Position numbers and translations under genes: made by a program. Below are positions 6,474 through 12,956 of a stretch of 14,457 bases of DNA, in pieces; the first letter of the stretch is position 1, and every line of letters starts with the position of its first letter. Under the pieces are notes generated by a model, which saw nothing but the letters and a program-made list of their open reading frames with translations, searched no databases and was not told the DNA's origin. The stretch is from Candidatus Proteinoplasmatales archaeon SG8-5 (GTDB lineage Archaea > Thermoplasmatota > Thermoplasmata > SG8-5): contig LSSH01000077.1 in assembly GCA_001595885.1 (NCBI GenBank), positions 1 to 14,457 on the forward strand, in the 5' to 3' direction.

Positions 6474-6511
6474 GTTCCACACTCTTAACCAAATATAATA
6501 ATTATTATTTT

Positions 6512-7312
6512 CTATTTCCCGAACCTTCGTGCTCTCTGTTGATACGAGCGGATTGCCCTGAGGAAGTCAATCTTCCTGAATCCGGGCCAATAGACGTCAA
6601 CGAAGTACAACTCGGAATAGGCCAGTTGGTAAAGGAGGAAGTTGGAAACGCGCACCTCGCCGCTCGTCCTCAGTATCAGGTCCGGGTCGGGAAGGTCTGC
6701 CGTGTATAATGACCGTGAGACCAGTTTATCGTCGATGTCCTCGATGTCTATCTCGCCGCGCTTGACCTGGCCGGCGATGTCCTTGATGGCCTGGATTATC
6801 TCCTCCCTGCCGCCGTACGCGATTGCCAGGTTGAGCCTGTATTCGCTGTAGTCCTTCGTCTTTCCCTCGGCATACTCGATGGCCTTTTGCACGTTCGCCG
6901 GCAGCGACGAGACCAACCCCAGGACCTTGATGTTTATCCTGTGCTTGTGCACGCGCTTGTCGTCTCCGGCCCTGTAGAAGCTATCCTCGAACAGGCGCAT
7001 GATCTCCTTCACCTCCTCGGGATTGCGCTGCCAGTTCTCGGTGGAGAACGCGTAGACGGTGAGTATCCTCGTGCCCACCTCCATGCCCCAGTTGAGCAGC
7101 TCCTCCAGCTTGTTCCGCCCTTGTTTGTGCCCGTCCAGAGGGTTCAGGCCGATCTCTGCTGCAAAGCGGCGGTTGCCGTCCATGATGATGGCGATGTGCT
7201 TTGGCGCTTGGGCCTGCTTCACCTCGCTCAGTAATCTTCTCTCGTATGCCAGGTACGCGGTATCGGCAATGACTTGGCTGATGTCGGAGTGGCCCTTCTC
7301 GGTCGCCATCAT
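6512..7312 (-). CDS. uppS: cis-prenyltransferase (undecaprenyl diphosphate synthase family)
   Basis: A 266-residue enzyme that condenses isopentenyl diphosphate units in cis to make the long polyprenyl diphosphate used as lipid carrier for N-glycosylation and other surface glycans. Family motifs are in order: HIAIIMDGNRRFA at residues 39-51 with catalytic Asp45, VYAFSTENWQR at 86-96, AYGGREEI at 165-172, DPDLILRTSGE at 209-219 and SNFLLYQLAYSELYF at 223-237. Gly-Arg-Trp of the bacterial first motif is Arg-Arg-Phe here. The start at 7312 (ATGATG; 7309 also possible) is chosen because a TATA box TTTTATAC (7331-7338, minus) lies about 22-25 bases upstream, implying a leaderless transcript. The longer reading from 7369 would include the promoter. 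The family's normal length agrees. The DUF368 transporter gene elsewhere in the window probably acts on the monophosphate of the same lipid. Confidence 0.93.
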   Translation of the reverse strand: MMATEKGHSDISQVIADTAYLAYERRLLSEVKQAQAPKHIAIIMDGNRRFAAEIGLNPLDGHKQGRNKLEELLNWGMEVGTRILTVYAFSTENWQRNPEEVKEIMRLFEDSFYRAGDDKRVHKHRINIKVLGLVSSLPANVQKAIEYAEGKTKDYSEYRLNLAIAYGGREEIIQAIKDIAGQVKRGEIDIEDIDDKLVSRSLYTADLPDPDLILRTSGEVRVSNFLLYQLAYSELYFVDVYWPGFRKIDFLRAIRSYQQRARRFGK

Positions 7313-7330
7313 GCTCTCATACAGGTTGTT

Positions 7331-7338
7331 GTATAAAA
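7331..7338 (-). promoter_or_regulatory. TATA box of uppS
   Basis: TTTTATAC read on the minus strand, centred about 23-25 bases upstream of the ATG at 7312/7309. This fits a leaderless archaeal mRNA and decides the gene start. The rest of 7313-7435, between uppS and the DUF1015 gene, shows no ORF of note. Confidence 0.6.
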
Positions 7339-7435
7339 GCAATGCCGTCACACCACAAAGGCATTGCACGACAAAATTAAGGTTTGCTGGCTTCGATCAA
7401 CCACCGGAATAAAACCCGAGTAGAATCCAACTCAT

Positions 7436-8674
7436 TCAGTCCAGCAGATGAACGATAAGGCCGCTCCTCAGCTTGGGCTCGAACCACGTGCACTTCGGCG
7501 GCATGACGTTGCCGCTGTCGGCGACGGCGAACAACTGGTCCAGCGAGACCGGATACATCGAAAAGGCGACCGTGAACCTGCCCGATCCCACCAACTTCTC
7601 CAACTCGCCTGTGCCCCTTATCCCGCCCACGAACTTGATGCGCTGGCTTGTCCTGGGGTCGTCGATACCGAGCAGGGGAGCGAGTAGGTTGTCCTGCAAT
7701 ATGCTGTAATCCAGGCTCTTGACCGGATCGCCCGTGGGGAAGGAACCGGGCCGGGGCATCAGGCCGAACCACTTCCCGTCCAGGTACATTGAGATGTGGT
7801 GGACCTCCTCCGGAACGGGGGGGGCGTTCTCCCAGACGATGAAGTCGTGCTCCAGCCTCATAAGGAACTCGCGGGCGTCCATGCCGCAGAGGTCAACCGC
7901 GGCGCGGTTGTAGGCCAGTATCCGCATGTGGCTCTGCGGGAAGATGACTGCGAGGAAGTAATTGTACTCCTCGTCCCCCGTGTGACCGGGATTCTTGTCC
8001 CGCATCCTCCGGGCCACGATGCTGCCGGCAGCACTCCTGTGATGGCCGTCGGCCACGTACAGCTGTCCGACACCCGAGAAAATGTCCCAGATGCCCTCGA
8101 CATCACCGATGTCGTTTACCGCCCAGACAGTATGCCGGATGCCGTCATCGGCCGTGAAGTCCGCGACGGGTTCACCATCGCACACCTTCTCCTGGATGGC
8201 GTTGAGCTCGGGAACGTCCGGGTAGGTGAGGAATACGGGCCCGCACTGGGCGCGCTGGGTCATGATGTGCCTGACGCGGTCCTTTTCCTTTTCCGGCCTG
8301 GTGAACTCGTGCTTCTTGATGAGGTCGTTATCGTAATCGTCCGCAGAGACCGTCGCCACGAGGCCCACCTGCGAATGGTCGCCCATTATCTGGCGATAGA
8401 AGTAATACCCCGGCTCCGGGTCCTGGACCAGGGCACCGGTGTCCATCATCAGCCTGAGGTTCTCAGCTCCCTTCTGGTAAACCTCATCAGAATAAAGGTC
8501 CGCGTCCGGGTCGAGGTCCACCTCGGGCTTGACCACCCTCAGGAAGCTGTGTTCGTTCTTCCCTACGATCTGCCTGGCCTCGTTGGAGTCCAGGACGTCA
8601 TACGGGGGGGATGCGATCTTCCCGGCGAGGCCCTTCTGCGGCCTCAGACCCCTGAAGGGACGGACAACCACCAT
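7436..8674 (-). CDS. DUF1015 family protein (serine operon)
   Basis: A 412-residue member of the DUF1015 (COG4198) family. MVVVRPFRGLRP at the N-terminus, ASPPYDVLDSNEAR and the segment VADGHHRSAAG (Asp209, Gly210, His211, His212, Arg213) are hallmarks of the family. The DGHHR motif resembles the one in the ParB/sulfiredoxin-like fold, which also contains the archaeal ADP-dependent serine kinase SerK. That similarity is recalled from motif knowledge and not computed. The ATG at 8674 is used: it has a GGTGGC site just upstream and starts 8 bases after serA stops. The in-frame extension to 8776 would overlap serA and is not real. As third gene of an aminotransferase-serA-DUF1015 operon, it most likely works in phosphoserine or serine metabolism. 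No recognised phosphoserine phosphatase gene is in the window. Confidence 0.88.
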   Translation of the reverse strand: MVVVRPFRGLRPQKGLAGKIASPPYDVLDSNEARQIVGKNEHSFLRVVKPEVDLDPDADLYSDEVYQKGAENLRLMMDTGALVQDPEPGYYFYRQIMGDHSQVGLVATVSADDYDNDLIKKHEFTRPEKEKDRVRHIMTQRAQCGPVFLTYPDVPELNAIQEKVCDGEPVADFTADDGIRHTVWAVNDIGDVEGIWDIFSGVGQLYVADGHHRSAAGSIVARRMRDKNPGHTGDEEYNYFLAVIFPQSHMRILAYNRAAVDLCGMDAREFLMRLEHDFIVWENAPPVPEEVHHISMYLDGKWFGLMPRPGSFPTGDPVKSLDYSILQDNLLAPLLGIDDPRTSQRIKFVGGIRGTGELEKLVGSGRFTVAFSMYPVSLDQLFAVADSGNVMPPKCTWFEPKLRSGLIVHLLD

Positions 8675-8682
8675 GTTGCCAC

Positions 8683-9579
8683 CTATTCGTTCAGTGCCTC
8701 GATGACGTTCTCCGCCACCTGGATGCCGGCCCTGAGCTGTCCTTCGGCAGTCTGCGCGCCGATGTGTGGGGTGCACAGGAGATTGGGCAGCGTGAGGAGC
8801 TTGTTGCCTGCCGGCGGCTCCACCTCGAAGGTGTCCAGCGCCGCGACCTTGACCTTCCCGGAGGTCATGGCATCGTACAGGGCGTCCTCGTCGATCGTGC
8901 CTCCCCGAGCCACGTTGAGGATGACCACGCCGTCCTTCATGATGGCGAACTGGTCTGTGGATATCATGTGCTTCGTCTCGGGCGTCAGAGGCAGGTGGAG
9001 GGTGATGAAGTCGCTGCGCCTCAGCAGGTCGTCCAACTCCACGTTCTCGTACCTGTCGCTCTGCACGTACGGGTCATAGGCCAGCACCTTCATGCCGAAG
9101 GCCTCGGCGCGCTCCGCCACGGCGCCGCCTATCCTGCCTATGCCCACCACGCCCAGCGTCTTCTCGAACACCTCGGTGCCCTTCAGGGCCTTCTTCTCCC
9201 ATTTCCCCTCTTTGGTCGTGCAAGTGCCGGCAACGATGTCCCTGGCCGATGCCAGTATGAATGCGAAGGTGAGCTCGGCCACCGATACGGTGGTCGCCGC
9301 GGGTGTGTTCCTCACCTTGATGCCCTTTGATTCCGCATGCCGCAGGTCGACGTTGTCAAGGCCTATGCCAGCACGCCCGATGACCTTCAGGTTGGGCGCG
9401 GCGTCGATGATGTCCTTCGTGACCTTGGTCGCGCTCCTGATGACGATGGCGTCGCAGTCGCCCACTAGTTCCGGGATCCTCTCCTTGGGCTCGTCCCAGG
9501 CGATGAGGACCTCGTGACCCGCATCCTTCAGCTTCTGCACTCCCTCGTCGGCCAGCTTGTCCGTCACAATTATCTTCAT
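8683..9579 (-). CDS. serA: D-3-phosphoglycerate dehydrogenase, short form without ACT domain
   Basis: A 298-residue NAD-dependent 2-hydroxyacid dehydrogenase, most likely oxidising 3-phosphoglycerate to 3-phosphohydroxypyruvate, the first step of the phosphorylated serine pathway. The substrate domain opens MKIIVTDKLADEG and contains RAGIGLDNVD at 69-78. The Rossmann fingerprint GIGRIGG is at 146-152 with YDPY at 168-171. Catalytic residues are Arg225 (NVARGG), Glu254 (FEVEPP) and His272 (PHIGAQT). It ends soon after the catalytic domain, so the regulatory ACT and ASB domains of longer SerA proteins are absent and feedback inhibition by serine through them is not possible. Its ATG is one base after the stop of the aminotransferase gene. 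Other hydroxyacid dehydrogenases share these motifs, but the adjacent aminotransferase makes SerA the best reading. Confidence 0.92.
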   Translation of the reverse strand: MKIIVTDKLADEGVQKLKDAGHEVLIAWDEPKERIPELVGDCDAIVIRSATKVTKDIIDAAPNLKVIGRAGIGLDNVDLRHAESKGIKVRNTPAATTVSVAELTFAFILASARDIVAGTCTTKEGKWEKKALKGTEVFEKTLGVVGIGRIGGAVAERAEAFGMKVLAYDPYVQSDRYENVELDDLLRRSDFITLHLPLTPETKHMISTDQFAIMKDGVVILNVARGGTIDEDALYDAMTSGKVKVAALDTFEVEPPAGNKLLTLPNLLCTPHIGAQTAEGQLRAGIQVAENVIEALNE

Positions 9580-9580
9580 C

Positions 9581-10654
9581 CTACAGCCCCCATATCTCGT
9601 CTATATGCCACAGCAGAGATTTCAGGTCGTCCGGAGTCCACTCTCCCATGTGCCCGATCCTGAACGTCTTCTCCTTTAACTCACCGTAACCGTTAGCAAT
9701 CTGATAGTCCCTTTTTGCCAGTTCCTGATTTAATTCTGCGACGTCCTCGCCGCGGGTGTTCTCGATGGTGGAGACCGTCACTGATTCAAAACCCTTCTCC
9801 GGGAACATGTCGAAGTGTTTCCTTGCCCAGGCCCTCGTGTACTCGGCCATCTCCAGGTGCCTTTCATACCTGCCTTTCGGGGTCTCCTTCAGCATCCTGT
9901 CCAGCTGATAATCCAGCGCATACATGAGAGAGATGTTCGGCGTGGTCGGGTTCTGGTGTTTCTTTCCGTAGTAATCGTGAATGGCCTTGAGGTCGGTGTA
10001 ATGGCCCCGACCCGGCACCTCTCCCGCCCTTTTCAGGGCGGCTGTTGAATAACAGGCGATGGACAAACCAGGGGGCAGTGCAAAGCACTTCTGGGTAGAG
10101 GTGAACAATATGTCGGTGTTCAATTCCTCCGGCACGAGGTAGTCCCCTCCGGCGGAGGATACCGCGTCAACGACGAATATGACGTCTGGAAATTCACGAT
10201 TGATAGCCTTCCCGATCTCCGCTATGGGATTCCGCACGCCCGTGGCAGTCTCGTTTTGAACGATGGCTACAGTGTCATACTCGTCCTTTTGCAGCTCGCT
10301 GAGGACCATCTCCGGTTTGATGGCCCGACCCCATTTCACGTCGAGAGGCTTCACCTCCTTACCGCAGTCGGCTATCGTCTGGTACATCCTCTTCGAGAAC
10401 GCGCCGCACACCCCCGCTAACGCCTTCTTCTTGACAATGCACCGGCCCGTAATGTCCATCCATATCGTGCCGGAGGCCGTCAGGGTGCAGACGTTCTGCT
10501 TGGTTTGGAAATATTTGGTTAGCTTATCGATAATGCCCTCGTACAACTTTGTGTATTCGGCACTCCTGTGGCCAATCATCCATCTGGTCTGTTCCCTCAG
10601 AACCTCGGCGTCCACTTCGGTTGGACCGGGTATCCACAATCTTTTGTGAGACAT
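9581..10654 (-). CDS. class V aminotransferase, probable phosphoserine/serine aminotransferase
   Basis: A 357-residue PLP enzyme of the class V (alanine-glyoxylate / serine-pyruvate) type. LWIPGPTEV at residues 6-14 is the usual start of the family. QNETATGV at 133-140 and DAVSSAGG at 163-170 supply cofactor ligands (Asp163), and Lys189 in TSTQKCFALPPG forms the Schiff base. With serA directly downstream it probably transaminates 3-phosphohydroxypyruvate to phosphoserine, the role filled by SerC elsewhere; this substitution is known in several archaea. ATG at 10654 is chosen because GGTGA, an archaeal Shine-Dalgarno, lies 5-6 bases before it. GTG at 10663 is the alternative. It is the promoter-proximal gene of the operon: a TATA box sits about 35 bases upstream. 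Confidence 0.88.
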   Translation of the reverse strand: MSHKRLWIPGPTEVDAEVLREQTRWMIGHRSAEYTKLYEGIIDKLTKYFQTKQNVCTLTASGTIWMDITGRCIVKKKALAGVCGAFSKRMYQTIADCGKEVKPLDVKWGRAIKPEMVLSELQKDEYDTVAIVQNETATGVRNPIAEIGKAINREFPDVIFVVDAVSSAGGDYLVPEELNTDILFTSTQKCFALPPGLSIACYSTAALKRAGEVPGRGHYTDLKAIHDYYGKKHQNPTTPNISLMYALDYQLDRMLKETPKGRYERHLEMAEYTRAWARKHFDMFPEKGFESVTVSTIENTRGEDVAELNQELAKRDYQIANGYGELKEKTFRIGHMGEWTPDDLKSLLWHIDEIWGL

Positions 10655-10685
10655 CAAAGTCACCGTGGCGAGATTAAGAAAGGGA

Positions 10686-10692
10686 GTATAAA
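10686..10692 (-). promoter_or_regulatory. TATA box of the serine operon
   Basis: TTTATAC on the minus strand, which places transcription start near 10663. The short leader carries the GGTGA ribosome-binding site of the aminotransferase ATG at 10654. Confidence 0.55.
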
Positions 10693-10727
10693 CCTTTTGA
10701 GTTTACGATTAAGGAGTGGCCAGGCGC

Positions 10728-11240
10728 TCAATCTTTCGAGGCATGCTGCCGATACATACCCGACTTGTGCTCTTCGGCGAGCCTTCTATAGGTTTCAGCG
10801 TTTATCAGCGCCTCTTCCCTCAACCTCTCATCCCCCTCCTTGATGATCTTTCCAGGGATGCCCACCACCAGGCTGCCCGGCGGAACCGTCGTTCCCAGCT
10901 TGACGACCGCGTTCGCACCGATTATCGAGCCGGAGCCGATCGAAACGCCGTTCATCAGGACCGCGTTCATCCCGACGATCACGTCGTCCTCGATTGTGGC
11001 ACCGTGGACGGTGCTGCCGTGACCGATGGAAACGTTCTTGCCGATCCTTGCGGGATGACCTCCCGTAACGTGAAGGACGCAACAATCCTGGACGTTGGAA
11101 CCAGCACCGATTACGATGGAATCCTCGTCACCCCTTATCACGGCATTGGGCCAGATACCGCAGTTCTCATGGATTGTGACATTGCCGATAATGACGGCGC
11201 TCGGGTGTACATAACAGCTCTCATGCACTCTCGGTCTCAT
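10728..11240 (-). CDS. gamma-class carbonic anhydrase-like hexapeptide-repeat protein
   Basis: A 170-residue left-handed beta-helix protein of the gamma-carbonic anhydrase (Cam/YrdA/PaaY) family. Hexapeptide repeats run through most of the protein (for example NVTIHENCGIWPNAVI, IGAGSNVQDCCVLH, IGKNVSIGHGSTVHG). The three zinc histidines are His57, His74 and His79, the last two spaced by 5 as in Methanosarcina Cam. Arg36, Asp38, Gln51 and Asp52 match active-site Arg59, Asp61, Gln75 and Asp76 of Cam. The acidic loop carrying the proton-shuttle Glu of Cam is missing, as in CamH-type proteins. A metal-binding trimer is likely; carbonic anhydrase activity is plausible but not certain. The C-terminal 40 residues form a helix. 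Start ATG at 11240; a weak TATA-like TTTCATATG lies about 25-30 bases upstream. Confidence 0.9.
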   Translation of the reverse strand: MRPRVHESCYVHPSAVIIGNVTIHENCGIWPNAVIRGDEDSIVIGAGSNVQDCCVLHVTGGHPARIGKNVSIGHGSTVHGATIEDDVIVGMNAVLMNGVSIGSGSIIGANAVVKLGTTVPPGSLVVGIPGKIIKEGDERLREEALINAETYRRLAEEHKSGMYRQHASKD

Positions 11241-11434
11241 CGGCGTTGGATATGCATTTCACATATGAAACTTGTGCATGAACGACCAGTCTTTCGCCCT
11301 GATGTTCAATGTGGAGGGTCGCACGCTTGGTTTCTCGGAACCGATAGTCCCGATTTTCTATGTAACCACATTACAGGGTGCGACAGAACAACACACTCCA
11401 AAAGGTTTTAATATTTTCCAAACCTATATTGCAT
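11241..11434. promoter_or_regulatory. divergent spacer with TATA box for the 78-residue protein
   Basis: A 194-base gap between divergent genes. TTTTAATATTTT at 11406-11417 (plus) is a strong TATA box 24-27 bases before ATG 11435/11438, which predicts a leaderless transcript. Nearer the left edge, a weak TATA candidate on the minus strand serves the carbonic-anhydrase-like gene. No conserved ORF was recognised in the middle. Confidence 0.45.
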
Positions 11435-11671
11435 ATGATGAGGACCTACCTGACAACGATGTTCAACACCAAGGGCGCCCGCCCATCCGATGTGGTCGAG
11501 AGACTGCAGATGATCGGCTTCAAACCGACGACCGGCAACTACGACTTCGTGTACGAGTGGGACAAGAGCGCAACAATAGAGGACACCATCTATTTTGCCG
11601 ATAAGATACACGAGGTCCTGAAGGACATGGGCGTCATGTTCAGGATGGAGACCGACACCGACAGTGACTGA
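11435..11671 (+). CDS. small conserved archaeal protein of unknown function
   Basis: A 78-residue protein beginning MMRTYLTTMFNTKGARPSDV and containing MIGFKPTTGNYDFVYEWD. It resembles a small family found in several euryarchaea for which I know no function. It is predicted to be a compact alpha/beta protein: an N-terminal strand (TYLTTMF), a helix (RPSDVVERLQMIG), a strand (YDFVYEW), a long helix (TIEDTIYFADKIHEVLKDMG) and a final strand (VMFRMET). No signal peptide, membrane segment or metal motif is seen. The pattern strand-helix-strand-helix-strand fits a ferredoxin-like or ACT-like fold, but this is inference. The ATGATG start at 11435/11438 is fixed by the TATA box about 25 bases upstream; the upstream in-frame ATG at 11378 would contain the promoter. 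Confidence 0.78.
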   Translation: MMRTYLTTMFNTKGARPSDVVERLQMIGFKPTTGNYDFVYEWDKSATIEDTIYFADKIHEVLKDMGVMFRMETDTDSD

Positions 11672-11816
11672 GATTGATAATCTGTCCTTTAGATGAGATA
11701 CGTTTTGATGCGGCCATATTATCAACTTCCAGGGGGAGCACGCCTCATCTGTCAGAGCCAAATGCTCTGACTTGATGGGTTATCAAATCGACGGAGGAAG
11801 GCAGCGCATCCCAAAG
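11672..11816 (+). other. structured untranslated region between the small protein gene and nadC
   Basis: Directly after the stop codon come strong inverted repeats. TTGATAAT (11674-11681) can pair with ATTATCAA (11718-11725), or TTGATAA with TTATCAA (11780-11786); these two pairings exclude each other. Between them is a perfect 8-bp hairpin, GTCAGAGC (11751-11758) with GCTCTGAC (11764-11771), loop CAAAT, whose stem can be extended by CATC/GATG. The nadC TATA box lies downstream of all this, so it belongs to the upstream transcript's 3' end or to an independent small RNA rather than to a nadC leader. Identity unknown; no T-run terminator follows the hairpin. Confidence 0.4.
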
Positions 11817-11826
11817 ATTTTAAACT
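11817..11826 (+). promoter_or_regulatory. TATA box of nadC
   Basis: GATTTTAAAC, centred 26 bases before the nadC ATG at 11847. This implies a leaderless mRNA; no Shine-Dalgarno is seen before the ATG. Confidence 0.65.
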
Positions 11827-11846
11827 CGCAGGTTCATTGATAGCCG

Positions 11847-12671
11847 ATGGCAGAACCGTACGAGTTCCTCACAGAGGACGTGGGTCCGGGCGACGTGACC
11901 TCCGACGCCCTGATCGGCGCGGTCAAGGCAAGGGCCAACATGATAGCCAGGGAGGAGTGCATACTCGCGGGGAACGAAGAAGCGACAAGGGTGTTCGAGT
12001 ACGAGGGGCTGAACATCCGCCACTTCGTCCAGGACGGCTCAAAGGTCCGACCCGAGACGATAATAATGGAGATCACCGGCGACGCCAAGGCCCTCCTCAA
12101 GACCGAAAGGCTCGCCCTCAACTTCGTCATGCGCATGAGCGGCATCGCAACACTTACCAGGCAGCTGGTCGATAAATGCTGGCCCATAAATCCCGACGTC
12201 AAGATAGCCGCCACCAGGAAGACCACGCCCGGCTTCCGAAGGTACGAGAAGACCGCAGTGGAATTCGGCGGCGGCATACGCCACCGCGAGGGCCTCTACG
12301 ACCAGATACTCATCAAGGACAACCACCTGATGTTCACTGAGTCGATAACCGCCGCGGTCAAAAAGGCAAAGGAATCAGGCCTATCCAACATAGTAGAGGT
12401 CGAGGTCACTGACCTGGCAGGAGCGAAGGAAGCGGCAAAGGCCGGCGCGGACATCATCATGCTCGACAACATGACGCCCGAAGAGGGCAAGGCGGCCAGT
12501 CAAACCATCAAGGCCATTAACCCGGACATCGAGGTCGAGATATCCGGCCGCGTCACCCCCGAGAACATCGTCCAATACGCCGAATTCGCAGACCGAATCA
12601 GCCTCGGCTGGCTCACCCACTCTGCCAAGGCCTGCGACTTCTCCATCGAGATAATAGAAATACTGGAATGA
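11847..12671 (+). CDS. nadC: nicotinate-nucleotide pyrophosphorylase (quinolinate phosphoribosyltransferase)
   Basis: A 274-residue type II phosphoribosyltransferase converting quinolinate and PRPP to nicotinate mononucleotide in de novo NAD synthesis. EDVGPGDVTSDAL at residues 10-22 is the N-terminal signature. ERLALNFVMRMSGIAT at 87-102, ATRKTTPGFR at 122-131, GGGIRHREGLYDQILIKDNH at 141-160, EVEV at 184-187, IMLDN at 204-208, EISGRVT at 231-237 and SLGWLTHS at 252-259 follow in the order expected. All Arg, Lys, His and Glu residues known to bind quinolinate and phosphate appear present, and the length is normal. The gene is transcribed alone from its own promoter; nadA and nadB are not in the window. 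A tRNA gene starts 79 bases downstream. Confidence 0.96.
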   Translation: MAEPYEFLTEDVGPGDVTSDALIGAVKARANMIAREECILAGNEEATRVFEYEGLNIRHFVQDGSKVRPETIIMEITGDAKALLKTERLALNFVMRMSGIATLTRQLVDKCWPINPDVKIAATRKTTPGFRRYEKTAVEFGGGIRHREGLYDQILIKDNHLMFTESITAAVKKAKESGLSNIVEVEVTDLAGAKEAAKAGADIIMLDNMTPEEGKAASQTIKAINPDIEVEISGRVTPENIVQYAEFADRISLGWLTHSAKACDFSIEIIEILE

Positions 12672-12750
12672 AGCGAGTAAGGGTATTGCGCAAGCTTTTT
12701 AACTTCAACTGATTATGCACGCCCTGCGAACACTGGCAACATCTCTTCAT

Positions 12751-12956
12751 AGCGGGGTGGGGTAGCCAGGAAATCCCATCGGGCTCATAACCCGAAGATC
12801 AGTCGTTCAAACCGAAGACGGGCGTTGTGCAACATCGCCCGTTGAGGCACGGACGAGAAACGGTAGGAAACACCTGCCAGCATTTCTCGTCCAGTGTCCG
12901 AGAATTGCGCAGCAATTTTCGGAATGCCCTCTTCGTTGAAAATCGACTCCCCGCTA
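12751..12956 (+). tRNA. initiator tRNA-Met (CAU) with a T-loop intron
   Basis: Exons are 12751-12811 and 12943-12956, 75 bases with discriminator A. The acceptor stem AGCGGGG/CCCCGCT has the A1-U72 pair of archaeal initiators. The D stem is GGG/CCC. The anticodon arm TCGGG-CTCATAA-CCCGA has three consecutive G-C pairs next to the loop, the initiator hallmark. The T stem is AGTCG (12801-12805) with CGACT (12944-12948), and the spliced loop is TTCAAAT. The anticodon loop has no intron. The last three bases (CTA) are the reverse complement of the TAG stop of the convergent DUF368 gene. A T-rich upstream element (TTTTTAAC near 12693-12700) may be the promoter, implying a short 5' leader. Confidence 0.94.
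12812..12942 (+). other. initiator tRNA-Met intron (position 59/60), BHB type
   Basis: A 131-base intron. The exon helix is AGTCG/CGACT. The central helix is TTCA (12806-12809) with TGAA (12937-12940), the bulges are AAC (12810-12812) and AAT (12941-12943), and the intron helix is CGAAGA (12813-12818) with TCTTCG (12930-12935). A single extra T (12936) lies between the central and intron helices. Cutting after the second base of each bulge restores TTCAAAT. Internal stems are CGGGCG/CGCCCG (12819-12824 with 12836-12841), a 10-bp GGACGAGAAA/TTTCTCGTCC stem (12851-12860 with 12883-12892) and a 12-bp hairpin (12897-12908 with 12912-12923, one G-U). Confidence 0.9.

Noticed and set aside
8675..8776. 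N-terminal extension of the DUF1015 gene
   Set aside because: It overlaps the end of serA, and the family begins at MVVVRPFRGLRP, where a ribosome-binding site and an ATG are present.
7796..9079. Long plus-strand open frame of 427 codons
   Set aside because: It is antisense to the DUF1015 and serA genes, has no family features, and reflects the GC-rich codon pattern of the real genes.
11272..11604. Plus-strand 110-codon frame across the carbonic-anhydrase/small-protein spacer
   Set aside because: It overlaps the strongly predicted 78-residue gene in another frame and crosses its TATA box; the translation has no recognisable features.
11751..11771. Intrinsic terminator or nadC riboswitch
   Set aside because: The hairpin is perfect, but no T run follows it and the nadC TATA box lies downstream, so it would not be in the nadC mRNA.
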